A stretch of 64,000 nt of DNA from an uncultured Oscillospiraceae bacterium (GCA_910579125.1 CAJTTH010000006.1:1-64000), one strand, 5' to 3'; positions 41,040-50,274 are shown, counted from the stretch's first letter. Translations and numbers: made by a program. Notes: generated from the letters alone by a model not told the origin.

Positions 41040-41882
41040 TTATCTTCCGTTGTTTATCTTGTCCATAAACTTGTTATACGTCGCCTTGTCCTGCTCAATA
41101 AGCAGCTCAACCGCTCTGACCGCGCACTTTATGCCGCGTGTGGAATCGTTCGTGATCGTGTCGGGCATATTGCGCTTTGAGCGCTCGGCGTTCCAGAGCG
41201 CCGTAAGCACGCCGCCGCAGCGTATTTTTTTCGGGAACACGCTTCTCACCAGACCCACCGCATAAATCGCGGCGCACTCCATTTCCGAAGTAAGGCAACC
41301 GCACCTCGCGTAGCTGTCCCAGCGGGATTTGATATTCTCGCCGACTGCCGAGCCGTCGGGGTTCACCTCGCCATAAAAGCTGTCCTTCGAGTGGACTACT
41401 CCGACATGGTAATGCTGCCCCGGCTCTGTTCCCGAAAGCTCCTTTGCCGCTTGCACAAGTGCAGTCGTAACGTCAAAATCCGCGACCGACGGATAGCCCT
41501 GCGGAAGATACTCATAGCTCGTGCCCTCCGCGCGGATAGCCGCCTCGGCAATTATCAGATCGCCGCCAAACACGGACAAGTCTATGCCGCCGCTCGTTCC
41601 CACGCGGATAAACGTATCCGCACCGCTGTCAATAAGCTCCTCCACCGCGATAGCCGCCGACGGTCCGCCTATGCCCGTCGAGCATACGCTCACCTTTTCT
41701 CCGTTCAGACTGCCCGTGTACACGTTGTACTCGCGGTTCTGCGCGATCTGCACCGCGCCGTCCAGATACTCCGCGATCTTCGGAACGCGTCCCGGATCGC
41801 CCGGAAGAATGACATATCTTCCGACGTCACCGTTCTTTATTTTCAAATGAAACCGTACATTTTCATCCATTATAGTGCCCAT
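41040..41882 (-). CDS. udp: Uridine phosphorylase
   Basis: Phosphorolysis of uridine to uracil and ribose-1-phosphate, pyrimidine salvage. Nucleoside-phosphorylase fold with LPGDPGR phosphate-binding start (about 26-32), GTSGGID, and EMECAA (substrate/ribose binding, about 200). 280 aa is slightly longer than the E. coli enzyme. AAAGGAGCG precedes the ATG at 41882. A purine/other-nucleoside specificity cannot be excluded. It is followed upstream by an unknown 182-aa gene in the same direction. Confidence 0.87.
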   Translation of the reverse strand: MGTIMDENVRFHLKIKNGDVGRYVILPGDPGRVPKIAEYLDGAVQIAQNREYNVYTGSLNGEKVSVCSTGIGGPSAAIAVEELIDSGADTFIRVGTSGGIDLSVFGGDLIIAEAAIRAEGTSYEYLPQGYPSVADFDVTTALVQAAKELSGTEPGQHYHVGVVHSKDSFYGEVNPDGSAVGENIKSRWDSYARCGCLTSEMECAAIYAVGLVRSVFPKKIRCGGVLTALWNAERSKRNMPDTITNDSTRGIKCAVRAVELLIEQDKATYNKFMDKINNGR

Positions 41883-41895
41883 ATTAACGCTCCTT

Positions 41896-42444
41896 TTACA
41901 AACGGCGCTGACCGCCGTTCCGATCTTCGCCGGCTTCGAATAAGCCTTTCATCTCGCTAAGAAAATCCTCGTTATATATTTTGGGATAAAACCCGAAAAC
42001 CAAATCATAGAACTGCTTATCGGACAGCGACTCAAATTCTCCGAAAAGATAATTCGGATAACTCTTCATCGCGTCGCACATTGCCTCCACACGGTCGCGC
42101 CGACCCTCAACGACCTTTGCGCAAATCTTGTCGTTCCCGAGAATTATCGCGGGGATATGCTTTACCGCCTTGTCGAAATCGTAATCGGGCGCGGGATATA
42201 TCTTTGAAAAATACAACTTAACGTCGGCGAAGAACGCCTTGTTTTTCGTTCTTATATCGCGCTTAAGGCTGCCCATTAGCTTCGATATCGGCTTTTTCGG
42301 GTCGTTGATATGCGACAGCACCGCCGACAGTCCGTCCAACAGCGCGGCGGCGTTATCCACCCGCCCTCCGCCGCGAACGGCAAGGTACGCCTCGCGCGAA
42401 ATAAGCAGCACACGTCCGAGCGCGTTTTTCTCCGAAACCGACAT
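41896..42444 (-). CDS. Hypothetical 182-aa protein
   Basis: Soluble, helical, positively charged protein; family not recognised. Residues 50-90 (PISKLMGSLKRDIRTKNKAF) are basic. GAGGGGTGG precedes the ATG at 42444; an in-frame start 15 bases upstream is less likely. It ends 13 bases before udp, so the two may be co-transcribed. Confidence 0.65.
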   Translation of the reverse strand: MSVSEKNALGRVLLISREAYLAVRGGGRVDNAAALLDGLSAVLSHINDPKKPISKLMGSLKRDIRTKNKAFFADVKLYFSKIYPAPDYDFDKAVKHIPAIILGNDKICAKVVEGRRDRVEAMCDAMKSYPNYLFGEFESLSDKQFYDLVFGFYPKIYNEDFLSEMKGLFEAGEDRNGGQRRL

Positions 42445-42522
42445 AACCACCCCTCGCAAAAATCCCCCGCTCCTAGGCAGCCGCCGGCGGAACAGGGGAA
42501 ACCGTTCAAACGATCATCAGAC

Positions 42523-43041
42523 CTATTCTTCGGGAACAAGCACCGCGTAGTTGCCCTCGTCGCGCTTGTACACAACGTTTACGGCGCCCGTCTCGGCGTT
42601 CTTGAACATAAAGAACGTATGATCCAGCAAATTCATCTGCAAAATCGCCTCGTCCACCGACATGGGACGGAGCTGAAAAGTCTTGTAGCGAATGACCTCG
42701 AAGCTGTCCTCCTCAACGTCGGGAGCAAGCCCCGCGAACGCGTCGGCGCGCAAGCTCTTTTCAATCTTCGTTTTCTGCTTTCTGATCTGGCGGATAATTC
42801 GGTCGATAGTCACGTCGAGCGCATCGTTTTTATCCTTTGCGGTCTGCTCCGCGCGGCAGATAAAGCCGTTATATTTTACGGTAAGCTCCAGTATGATCAT
42901 ATCGCGGCGTTCCGCCAAGGTGATCTTTGCCTCTGCTTCCTCCGGGAAAAATCTGTCCAGCTTTGCGTTCAGCTTCTTCTCCGCGTAGTCCGTAAACGAC
43001 TGCGAGATATTGAGCTTCTTTGCGGTAATGGTAACCTTCAT
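42523..43041 (-). CDS. hpf: Ribosome hibernation-promoting factor, long form
   Basis: Binds the 30S decoding region and dimerises 70S ribosomes into inactive 100S particles in stationary phase. The N-terminal HPF/RaiA domain (1-100) starts with MKVTITAKKLNISQSFTDYA. A linker leads to the C-terminal dimerisation domain (about 115-170, FEVIRYKTFQLRPMSVDEAI, LLDHTFFMFKNAETG). The ATG at 43041 is favoured because AAGGA is about 10 bases upstream; an ATG at 43050 abuts that site. Confidence 0.93.
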   Translation of the reverse strand: MKVTITAKKLNISQSFTDYAEKKLNAKLDRFFPEEAEAKITLAERRDMIILELTVKYNGFICRAEQTAKDKNDALDVTIDRIIRQIRKQKTKIEKSLRADAFAGLAPDVEEDSFEVIRYKTFQLRPMSVDEAILQMNLLDHTFFMFKNAETGAVNVVYKRDEGNYAVLVPEE

Positions 43042-43194
43042 GCAACTCATTCCTTCCGTTAGTTAGAGTGAGGCTTTCGCCCCTTGATTTATTTTAGCAT
43101 ATTATTGCAAAGTTTGCAAGTGGGCGAAATAAATTTTATATAATTTTCACAAATTCAACTGTAAAATTATGTTACAATTAAAAGTACTTTTTGC

Positions 43195-43986
43195 TTAAAA
43201 TTTAACAAACTCCGCTCTGCGCCCCCTGAATACCGTGTAGCCGTCAAATCCCTCCGCTTCCAAAGCCGCCCGGGCCTTATCGAAATCGGCTGCAACTCGG
43301 CTGCGGTCGTGAGCGTCCGAGCCTATTGTGACCGTTTTGCCGCCAAGCTCCTTAAACCGCCGAAGTATAAACGCGTTCGGGTGCGGATAGCCCATTCCGC
43401 TCGCGATACCAGCCGTGTTCACCTCTATGCCCTTGCCGCGCGCGATAAGCTCCTTTAATATTCCGTCGATGATCTCCCGATGATCGAGCGGCTCATAGCT
43501 CTTCTCGGGAGAATACCGCACAACGTAATCAAGATGTCCGTAAACGTCGAACCCGTCAAAAGCGCGGATATTCGCGAGAATACTCTCGAAATAACGCAGA
43601 ATGCCGTTTCTGCTCCCCGACTCCTCAAAATACTCGGGATAATACGGGTCTTTCCCGTCAACCAGATGCGATGATCCTATTATAAAATCAAAATCCCACG
43701 CTGCCGCAAATTCGTTCAGACGCGGCGCGAGATAGTCCATTATCCCCAGCTCCACCCCGAACAGCACCTCGACCTTGTCCGCATACTCTGCCTTAACGCG
43801 CATAAGCTCCGCGCGGTAAGCGGCGGTATCAAGCAGAAATTCCCCTCCCGGGTAATCGTAATCCAGATGCTCCGTAAGACATATCGTCCGCAGACCCTTT
43901 TCGGCAGCGGACTTCGCCATTTCACTCAGCGGCTCGGCGCTGTCGGAGGAAAACGACGAATGTGTGTGAAAATCCGCAAAGATCAT
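43195..43986 (-). CDS. PHP-domain phosphatase, HisJ/histidinol-phosphatase family
   Basis: Metal-dependent phosphoesterase with the PHP fold. Metal ligands are visible in DFHTHSSFS (about 5-13), TEHLDYDY (about 38), GVELGIMD (about 83), SSHLVDG, YGHLDYV and GSDAH (about 232). 263 aa fits histidinol phosphatase of the HisJ/HisK type, but no other his genes are present in this window, so specificity is uncertain. A structured repeat with the ribosome binding site AAGGAG lies immediately upstream. Confidence 0.82.
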   Translation of the reverse strand: MIFADFHTHSSFSSDSAEPLSEMAKSAAEKGLRTICLTEHLDYDYPGGEFLLDTAAYRAELMRVKAEYADKVEVLFGVELGIMDYLAPRLNEFAAAWDFDFIIGSSHLVDGKDPYYPEYFEESGSRNGILRYFESILANIRAFDGFDVYGHLDYVVRYSPEKSYEPLDHREIIDGILKELIARGKGIEVNTAGIASGMGYPHPNAFILRRFKELGGKTVTIGSDAHDRSRVAADFDKARAALEAEGFDGYTVFRGRRAEFVKF

Positions 43987-43991
43987 ATTAA

Positions 43992-44105
43992 CTCCTTATT
44001 TAAAAGCAAAAGCTCGCACCGCACGGCTTTGCCGCGCTAGCCGAGGGCACTCCTCCGCTTCACTTCGCTCCGCTCCGTCGTCACCCTCGCTTGCGACTTT
44101 TGCCG
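43992..44105 (-). repeat. Dispersed structured leader repeat, copy A
   Basis: About 114 bases directly before the PHP gene, ending in its ribosome binding site AAATAAGGAG. It shares high identity with copy B before recR. The ends pair: GCAAAAGTCGCA with TGCGAGCTTTTGC. Inner helices GAGGG/CCCTC and CGCGGC-AAA-GCCGTG differ in sequence from copy B but keep pairing. Confidence 0.72.
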
Positions 44106-44197
44106 ATTTTACCAAAAATTACTACCACCATTGTAACACACTTTCAAGAATTTTGCAACGATTTTTTCAAATAATAACCGCGAAAGGGAGTGTTTAT

Positions 44198-44377
44198 ATG
44201 GACAACTACATCTGCCCGTGCGGCTATGTGTACAGCGAGGAGCGCGGCTGCCCGTCAATGGGTATCGCCGCCGGAACGAAATTCGAAGACCTGCCCGACG
44301 ACTGGGTATGCCCTGTCTGCAGTCTCACCAAGGACAACTTCGGCTCGCGAAACGAAGTTATCGACGCCGTAAAATAA
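44198..44377 (+). CDS. Rubredoxin
   Basis: 59-aa one-iron electron carrier. Two metal-binding knuckles: CPCGYVY near residue 5 and CPVCSLTKDNF near residue 40. The family usually has CxxCG twice; here the first knuckle reads CPCG, one residue shorter than the common CxxCG, which is seen in some rubredoxin-like domains. A likely electron donor for the flavodiiron protein at 21591. AAAGGGAG precedes the ATG at 44198. Confidence 0.88.
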   Translation: MDNYICPCGYVYSEERGCPSMGIAAGTKFEDLPDDWVCPVCSLTKDNFGSRNEVIDAVK

Positions 44378-44417
44378 GCGGAACGTCCGTCCCCGAATTT
44401 GCGGGACGGACGTCACT

Positions 44418-45569
44418 TTACTTCAAAAGCGCGAAATAATCTCTGTACTCCGCGTAATTCGAGTGATGATTTGTCGCGAAATACTCCGCGCCGATATCGA
44501 AATACCTGTAGCCTATGCCGCCGTTGTTGTATTCGCCGTCACGACTAAGCGTGCAATACGAATCCCAACACGCGTCCAGCCAGATAATACGCCCGTCGAC
44601 CTCGGCGAAGTTCCATTCATGATATACGCCGTCGTCGCTCAGCGCGAAGGTCCTTCCGTTCGTGATCGCCGACCCGTGAACGTTCCAGCACTTTATGCCC
44701 TGCGCCGCGCAAAGTGCCGATACCATATTTGAATAACCGCCGCACACGCTGCTGTGATTATCGAGAATATATCTTAGCGAGAGCGTTTCGGCGGGGATAC
44801 CCATATCGTAGGCGGGATAATCGTAATAAACGTTCGCCGCGACCCAGCGCTCTATCGCGCGCAGCCTGTCATAGTCGTTGTTGATGCCGCCGCATATTTC
44901 GTCCGAGAGTTCTTGTATCTCGTCCATTACCTTGCGTATTTCTTTTGCGTCTCCGCCCTCGACTATATACTCGGCGACCTGATTTTCCGGCTGGGTGAGC
45001 GTTTTCTCCGCTGCAGCTGTGTTGTCCTCTGTTATGTTGGAAAGATCGTAAGGCTCAAAGCCGTTCTCTCCGATCTTAAAATAGACAATTTCGGAAATGC
45101 CGTCGTCATATCCGAAAGTAATATCGACGCTGTCATACGACGGGTCGGTCAGCCTTATCACGGCTGTAAAGCCGTTCGCGTTCAGACGGATATCAATGGT
45201 CACGCAGTTTTCGGATGCATAAATGTTTTCAATAGAATTGTCCGAGGTTCTGGCGGTGACCGTCATCACGTCCCCGTCGATCTCAATGCTTTTCTCGTTT
45301 ATCGGATCGTGTGAAAGCACCAGTGTCCTCGGTTCGCCAATCACGGGAGCAGACGTGCTTGTTTCGGACGTGTCCGACGTTTCACTTGTCTCGGAATGCG
45401 GTTCCGTATCGCCCTCAGAGATTGTGCTGCCGGAGGTTACCGGTTTGCTTTCGGACGAGGAACTGCTTTTTGGTTCAAACGAAAACGACGGTATATCCGA
45501 ATATCCGTTTCTGCCGCACCCCGTAAGCAGCAGCGCCGCCGCGCAAATCAAAGATATGAGCTTTTTTAT
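44418..45569 (-). CDS. Transglutaminase-like lipoprotein with unclear start codon
   Basis: About 383-aa lipoprotein. Residues 2-16 form a signal with lipobox LLLTGC; a Ser/Thr/Glu-rich linker follows to about 85; a beta domain; then a transglutaminase-like core with the triad implied by SVCGGY (Cys), YHEWNF (His) and IIWLDACWD (Asp). The frame has no ATG/GTG/TTG at a proper distance from the GGGGGGAG site; the best-spaced codon is ATA at 45569. An ATG two bases after GGGGGGAG is one frame off and would be in frame if the A6 run had five A. An upstream TTG at 45614 would lengthen the product by 15 residues ahead of the signal peptide. Confidence 0.75.
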   Translation of the reverse strand: MKKLISLICAAALLLTGCGRNGYSDIPSFSFEPKSSSSSESKPVTSGSTISEGDTEPHSETSETSDTSETSTSAPVIGEPRTLVLSHDPINEKSIEIDGDVMTVTARTSDNSIENIYASENCVTIDIRLNANGFTAVIRLTDPSYDSVDITFGYDDGISEIVYFKIGENGFEPYDLSNITEDNTAAAEKTLTQPENQVAEYIVEGGDAKEIRKVMDEIQELSDEICGGINNDYDRLRAIERWVAANVYYDYPAYDMGIPAETLSLRYILDNHSSVCGGYSNMVSALCAAQGIKCWNVHGSAITNGRTFALSDDGVYHEWNFAEVDGRIIWLDACWDSYCTLSRDGEYNNGGIGYRYFDIGAEYFATNHHSNYAEYRDYFALLK

Positions 45570-45727
45570 ACATATCTCCCCCCAATCATAACGTTTTATA
45601 CGAATATACTTCAATTATACAACAAAAAATCGGGATTGTCAAGCCGTCGTTCATTATAATATAAACGCGAAAACCAATCGGCAATATTACCGCAAATTCC
45701 TCTTTTGAGAAAAAGTACAAAAACCCC

Positions 45728-45756
45728 TTGATTTTTTTCGGAAAATGTTGTATAAT
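45728..45756 (+). promoter_or_regulatory. ffs: Sigma-A promoter of ffs
   Basis: TTGATT (45728-45733), 17-bp spacer, TATAAT (45751-45756), 22 bases before the RNA. Confidence 0.85.
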
Positions 45757-45777
45757 ATTATGAGATATTTAAAAAAT

Positions 45778-45905
45778 GCTTTCGATTATGGGGGCAGACC
45801 CTGTGCAATGGGGTGCCGCGAACCATGTCAGGCGGTGACCCGAGCAGCATTAAGCGGATTTCCCTGTGTGCCGCAGCAAGTCTGTTCCCATAATCGAGAG
45901 CATTT
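45778..45905 (+). ncRNA. ffs: SRP RNA (4.5S-like)
   Basis: Long rod: the 5' arm GCTTTCGATTATGGG (45778-45792) pairs with the 3' arm CCCATAATCGAGAGC (45887-45901). The apical part has the SRP54-binding signature GTCAGG ... CGAGCAGC (45826-45847) across a symmetric internal loop. An ATTTTG tail follows. Position just upstream of dnaX is the usual one for ffs in Clostridia. Confidence 0.9.
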
Positions 45906-45926
45906 TGCCGTAATGGAGGTGAGCGT

Positions 45927-47819
45927 TTGTATCTGGCATTGTACAGAAAATACCGTCCGAGAACGTTTGACGACGTTATTTCTCAGGAACATATCACGAC
46001 AACGCTCAAAAACCAGATAATAAACGGCTCTGCGGCACACGCTTATCTTTTTACGGGTTCGCGCGGAACGGGCAAGACCACTTGTGCGAAGATACTCGCC
46101 ATGGCGGTGAACTGCCTTGACCCCAAGGACGGCAGCCCTTGCCTTGAATGTGAGCGCTGCAAGGAAATCCTCGACGGCACGACCACGGATATCGTCGAAA
46201 TGGACGCGGCTTCCAACAACGGCGTCGACGATGTAAGACAGCTTCGTGACGAGGTCGCGTACACGCCGGTAAGCTGCAAATACCGCGTTTACATTATCGA
46301 CGAGGTGCATATGCTGTCTATCGCGGCGTTCAACGCGCTGCTGAAAACGCTTGAAGAGCCGCCGCCCCATGTCAAGTTTATTCTCGCGACTACGGAGCTG
46401 CACAAGGTTCCCGCGACTATTTCCTCGCGGTGCCAGCGCTTTGAATTTCGGCGCGTGGATACCGCCGACAGCGCAAAACGGCTGCTTGCGGTCGCTGAAA
46501 ATGAGGGCGTTTCTCTTGAGCGAGACGCAGCGGAGCTTATTTCGCGGCTGTCCGACGGCGGAATGAGAGACGCGCTTTCGATACTCGACCGCTGTATTTC
46601 TGCGGACAAGCACATCACCTCGGAGGTCGTGCGTTCCTGTGCGGGGGTTGCGGATCGGAAACACCTTTTCGCGTTTTCGGAGATGATTGCGCGTAAAGAT
46701 ACCGCGGGCTGTATCAGACTGCTTGGCGAGCTGCACAAGGGCTCTAAGGACATCGCGCTTATAGTGGACGAGCTTTCGGGGCAGTTCCGCGATCTGATGC
46801 TGTATAAGACCGCGCCCGACGACAAGGATCTGCTGACGGCTCTTCCCGACGAATACGGCGCGCTCGCGGAGATCGCCGATATGTACTCGCTCGGGGATAT
46901 TCTCCGCTGTCTGACGCTGCTTCAGCGCTGCGCGGACGGTATCGGCAAGGTCAAGCAAAGAAAGACGCTCGCCGAAATGTGCTTTGTAAGAATGTGCAGC
47001 GGAGAGCAGACCGACACGCCCGTGCAGGGTTCTGCGCCCAAAGCGGTTTCCGCCACGCCGGGTACTCCCGTTTTCGAGATAAAGGAAATTCCCGAGGATA
47101 GACCCGCTCCCAAACCCGTGGAGCAGATGTCTCAATCGGAACGCATAAACGCGATGAAAACGCGCGCGTTGCTTGAAGAAACGGCAAAGCTGACAGAAAC
47201 GCCCGCGCCCGTTCCTCCAAAGCCGCAAACGCCGCCTGCTGCGGCAGTCAAAGAGCCTGCCGCACCGACAAAAGCGGCGGAGCTTCCCGAATGTCCTCCG
47301 TTTGACGAGGGCTATATACCGCCCGTCGACGATAACGGCGTATACTACGACGCTCCCGCGGCAAAACCCGAAAAACCGATAAGCGCTCCCGTTTCTACGA
47401 CCTCCGCGGATGTGACGGGGGAAAAGGCGGTCTCCGCTCCCAAAAAGCCGAAAAAAACCAAGACGGAAAAGGCGGACAAAAAAGCCCCCCTCCCCGTGAT
47501 CACTCACGAGGAATGGTCGGCGGCTGTCGACAAGTTGGCGGAAGAGGATTTAGCTCTGAACGCGCTGCTGCATGGCTCGACCGCAAAAACCGATGGTGGA
47601 GAGCTTGTTATACGCTCGTCAAACTCGCTTCTGCTGAACAACGTTAAGGGCGACGAGGCTCTGCGCGTTGAAAAGCTGATTTCCGACGCGTTCGGATTTC
47701 CCGTGCATATCAGACTTGAAGCGGAGACAGCAGCCGAGGACGAGACAGAGCATTCCAAGATTGAGACGCTGCTGAACAAAGCGCGGCAGCTGGGAATTGA
47801 AGTTAATGTAAAAAACTGA
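45927..47819 (+). CDS. dnaX: DNA polymerase III subunits gamma/tau
   Basis: Clamp-loader ATPase. YRKYRPRTFDDVISQ (about 6-20), Walker A GSRGTGKTT (about 43), zinc knuckle with four Cys (about 62-80: C, CLEC, C), Walker B IIDEVHML (about 118) and SRC sensor RCQRF are present. The C-terminal half (about 370-530) is a Pro/Ala/Lys-rich linker, followed by a tau-like domain to 630. TTG start at 45927 with GGAGGTGA 5 bases upstream. Next gene is ybaB, as in many Firmicutes. Confidence 0.95.
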   Translation: MYLALYRKYRPRTFDDVISQEHITTTLKNQIINGSAAHAYLFTGSRGTGKTTCAKILAMAVNCLDPKDGSPCLECERCKEILDGTTTDIVEMDAASNNGVDDVRQLRDEVAYTPVSCKYRVYIIDEVHMLSIAAFNALLKTLEEPPPHVKFILATTELHKVPATISSRCQRFEFRRVDTADSAKRLLAVAENEGVSLERDAAELISRLSDGGMRDALSILDRCISADKHITSEVVRSCAGVADRKHLFAFSEMIARKDTAGCIRLLGELHKGSKDIALIVDELSGQFRDLMLYKTAPDDKDLLTALPDEYGALAEIADMYSLGDILRCLTLLQRCADGIGKVKQRKTLAEMCFVRMCSGEQTDTPVQGSAPKAVSATPGTPVFEIKEIPEDRPAPKPVEQMSQSERINAMKTRALLEETAKLTETPAPVPPKPQTPPAAAVKEPAAPTKAAELPECPPFDEGYIPPVDDNGVYYDAPAAKPEKPISAPVSTTSADVTGEKAVSAPKKPKKTKTEKADKKAPLPVITHEEWSAAVDKLAEEDLALNALLHGSTAKTDGGELVIRSSNSLLLNNVKGDEALRVEKLISDAFGFPVHIRLEAETAAEDETEHSKIETLLNKARQLGIEVNVKN

Positions 47820-47854
47820 CATTTATATGATTACAAAATGAGAGGAGATTTTCT

Positions 47855-48202
47855 ATGAAATCAAGACTTCCCAAGGAGTATCAGGGCGGAAACGCCAATA
47901 TGAACCAGATGGTAAGAAAGGCTCAGAAAATGCAGGAGGACATCACCCGTGTTCAGGAGGAGCTGGAGCAGAGAGAGTTCACCAAACAGGTGGGCGGCGG
48001 AGCGCTGGAGCTTGTAATGACGGGCGACAAGAAGCTCAAATCCGTTACGCTCAAGCCCGAGGTCGTTGACAAGGACGACATCGAAATGCTGCAAGACCTT
48101 ATCATCAGCGGAGTCAACGAGATCATTCAAGAGATCGACGATATCGGCGCTGCCGAAATGGAAAAGGTCACGGGCGGAGTTTCGCTCCCCGGCTTGTTCT
48201 GA
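47855..48202 (+). CDS. ybaB: Nucleoid-associated protein YbaB/EbfC
   Basis: 115-aa dimeric DNA-binding protein of the YbaB/EbfC family. Typical order: MNQMVRKAQKMQED helix (about 16-29), VGGGALELVMTGDKKL strands, and GVNEIIQEIDDI helix, ending in GLF. AGAGGAG precedes the ATG. It lies between dnaX and the ComEC gene. Confidence 0.93.
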   Translation: MKSRLPKEYQGGNANMNQMVRKAQKMQEDITRVQEELEQREFTKQVGGGALELVMTGDKKLKSVTLKPEVVDKDDIEMLQDLIISGVNEIIQEIDDIGAAEMEKVTGGVSLPGLF

Positions 48203-48210
48203 TATCGGCG

Positions 48211-50241
48211 TTGGACAAAAACAACAGGGCATTGCTCGAACTTCCGCTTGTACGGTTTGCGCCGTTTATGGCGGCGGGAATGTTTACAGCTTATTTCGGC
48301 GGCGGCTTGGTTTGCGGGATAGTTTCCGCGGCAGCAGCCGCCGCTGCGGTTTTATTCACGGCGAAGAAAAACCGCGCCGTGATCTGCGCGGTTGGTCTGC
48401 TGTGGGGAATAGTTGTAATGAGCGCCTATGTACGGCTGTACTGCGAACCGATAAAGCAATTCGGCGGTAAAACGGTACAGGCGGAGATAAAGGTCAACGA
48501 AATATCCTATATCGGCTCGGGCACTCGGGAATACCTTGTTGAAATGAACCTTTCGGGGCGAAAGACCAATGTGCGCGTTACCGGCGGCGACTTTGCGGAC
48601 GCGGGAGTCCGGGCGGTCGTAGTCGCGGAGCTTGCCGAACCCGACAGCGACGACGAGCTTCAGGATATCGCCGACGGCATTCTGCTGGAGGGTGTTATCA
48701 CCGAGGTGAAAAGCACTGCCGCCGCGAAATCCGATATTGCCGCGCCGCTCAGACGGCTGCGCGGGTTCATGATCGAACAACTGAGCGCGAACGTTTTCGG
48801 GGAACGCGCCGAGCTTGCTTTGTCAATGCTGTTGGGCGAGGACGGCGGGCTTTCTCCCGCGCTCCGCGAAAAGCTGAAAATATGCGGCGCGGCGCATTAC
48901 ACGGCGGTCTCAGGCTCGCACTTCGCGATATTCGCTGCGGTCATTCTGGGAATGATCTCCGATAACCGCAAGCGGGTAAAGCAGGTCGTTTCGGTGTTGT
49001 TCGCGCCTGCGGCACTGGTGTTCTTCGGGGTAACGCCGTCGGTGGCGAGAGCCGCCGTGATGTTCCTTTTGTACAGCTTGGCGTCGCTCATTCTGCGAAA
49101 GGCGGAAACGCTGAACTCGCTGTGCCTTGCCGTCGCGGTCATCTGCACGTTCTCGCCCGGAACGGTGCTCGACCTCGGCTTTGCGATGTCGGTGCTCGGA
49201 GTGTTCGGCGCGGGCGTTGTCGGCGTAAACGCGGCGAAAAAGCTGTGCGGGCTTATCCCCGAAAAGGCGCAGAAACTGCTCACCCCCGTTGTGACCGCGC
49301 TTTCGGTTTCGATTTGCGCGGTTGTCTGTACGTCTCCCGTGAGCGTTTTCGCTTTTAAGGGAGTATCGCTCGGCGGCGCGTTCGCGTCCGTTCTCCTTAT
49401 GCCGCTTATGGCGGTGAGTATGGGCTGCATGGTTTTGCTGAGCTTGCTGCGTATCAATCTGCTCGCACTGCCGATAGACCTTTCAATGGGTCTCGCAAAG
49501 GCAATAATTGACGGGCTTGGAAATATCCGCGGAATGTGGCTTACGTTGGATTTTAAACACGCGTGGCTGTTGGCGGCGGTATGCGCCGTCGTGGTAACGT
49601 TCGCGGCATTCGGGGATATGAGAGCGTTTTGGTGCTACGGAAAATTCGCGGCGGTTTTGGTGCTGTGCACGCTTTTGCTCGGGCAGTACGTCAACGGACA
49701 GCGCAGCGAGGTGAGGTTCACGGGAAATTCCACAACAGCCGCTGCGGTAATTATCGAGAACAACGAGGCGGTCGTGTTTGTTTCGGGGAGCGGCGTGGGT
49801 CTGGCGACAAGCGTTTCGCGGATTATGCGCGAACACGGCGCGGTAAAGATCGCCTGTATTGCGGCGTTTGACGCGGATTACAGCGGGGCGCTCGCAATCC
49901 GTGAGCTGTCGCGAATGACGGAGATCAACGCGGTATATTCAAACGAGCTTGCTGAAGGTCTGCTTTCGGAGCTTAACGTGACGACGGTTCCTCAGGGCGC
50001 GCGGCTTTCGGTGTCGGGTATCGTTTTCGATTCGGCAAAGCCGTCGGACAATGACGTTTCCGCAGACATCGTTCTGTATAACGGGAGATTTACGAAGACA
50101 CCCCAAAGCAGTGCGGAATATGCGGTGTACTTCTCGAGCGCCGAAAAGGAGTTTCCCGAAAACTGGCACAACGCGCGACGCGATAAAGAGTTTTACATAA
50201 AATTGGAAAAGGGTACGAAGAATATTTCTGTCGTAAAATGA
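48211..50241 (+). CDS. comEC: ComEC/Rec2-type competence membrane protein with degenerate C-terminal domain
   Basis: DNA-uptake channel family. A DUF4131-like N-terminal part (about 15-190, with two or three helices), the competence membrane domain (about 195-500; LLGEDGGLSP, ISGSH-like VSGSHFAIF), then a C-terminal region in the place of the metallo-beta-lactamase domain. That region has AFDADYSGAL where active homologues have HxHxDH, so metal binding and nuclease activity are probably lost. Start TTG at 48211 has only a weak ribosome binding site. 676 aa is shorter than typical ComEC (about 750-800). Confidence 0.85.
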   Translation: MDKNNRALLELPLVRFAPFMAAGMFTAYFGGGLVCGIVSAAAAAAAVLFTAKKNRAVICAVGLLWGIVVMSAYVRLYCEPIKQFGGKTVQAEIKVNEISYIGSGTREYLVEMNLSGRKTNVRVTGGDFADAGVRAVVVAELAEPDSDDELQDIADGILLEGVITEVKSTAAAKSDIAAPLRRLRGFMIEQLSANVFGERAELALSMLLGEDGGLSPALREKLKICGAAHYTAVSGSHFAIFAAVILGMISDNRKRVKQVVSVLFAPAALVFFGVTPSVARAAVMFLLYSLASLILRKAETLNSLCLAVAVICTFSPGTVLDLGFAMSVLGVFGAGVVGVNAAKKLCGLIPEKAQKLLTPVVTALSVSICAVVCTSPVSVFAFKGVSLGGAFASVLLMPLMAVSMGCMVLLSLLRINLLALPIDLSMGLAKAIIDGLGNIRGMWLTLDFKHAWLLAAVCAVVVTFAAFGDMRAFWCYGKFAAVLVLCTLLLGQYVNGQRSEVRFTGNSTTAAAVIIENNEAVVFVSGSGVGLATSVSRIMREHGAVKIACIAAFDADYSGALAIRELSRMTEINAVYSNELAEGLLSELNVTTVPQGARLSVSGIVFDSAKPSDNDVSADIVLYNGRFTKTPQSSAEYAVYFSSAEKEFPENWHNARRDKEFYIKLEKGTKNISVVK

Positions 50242-50274
50242 CCGTGTGAACGGCGTGTTTTAAATTAAGACAAT

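Noticed and set aside
44035..44105. Coding sequence in the gap before the PHP gene
   Set aside because: The segment matches the structured repeat before recR, with compensatory changes in stems, and has no sensible reading frame.
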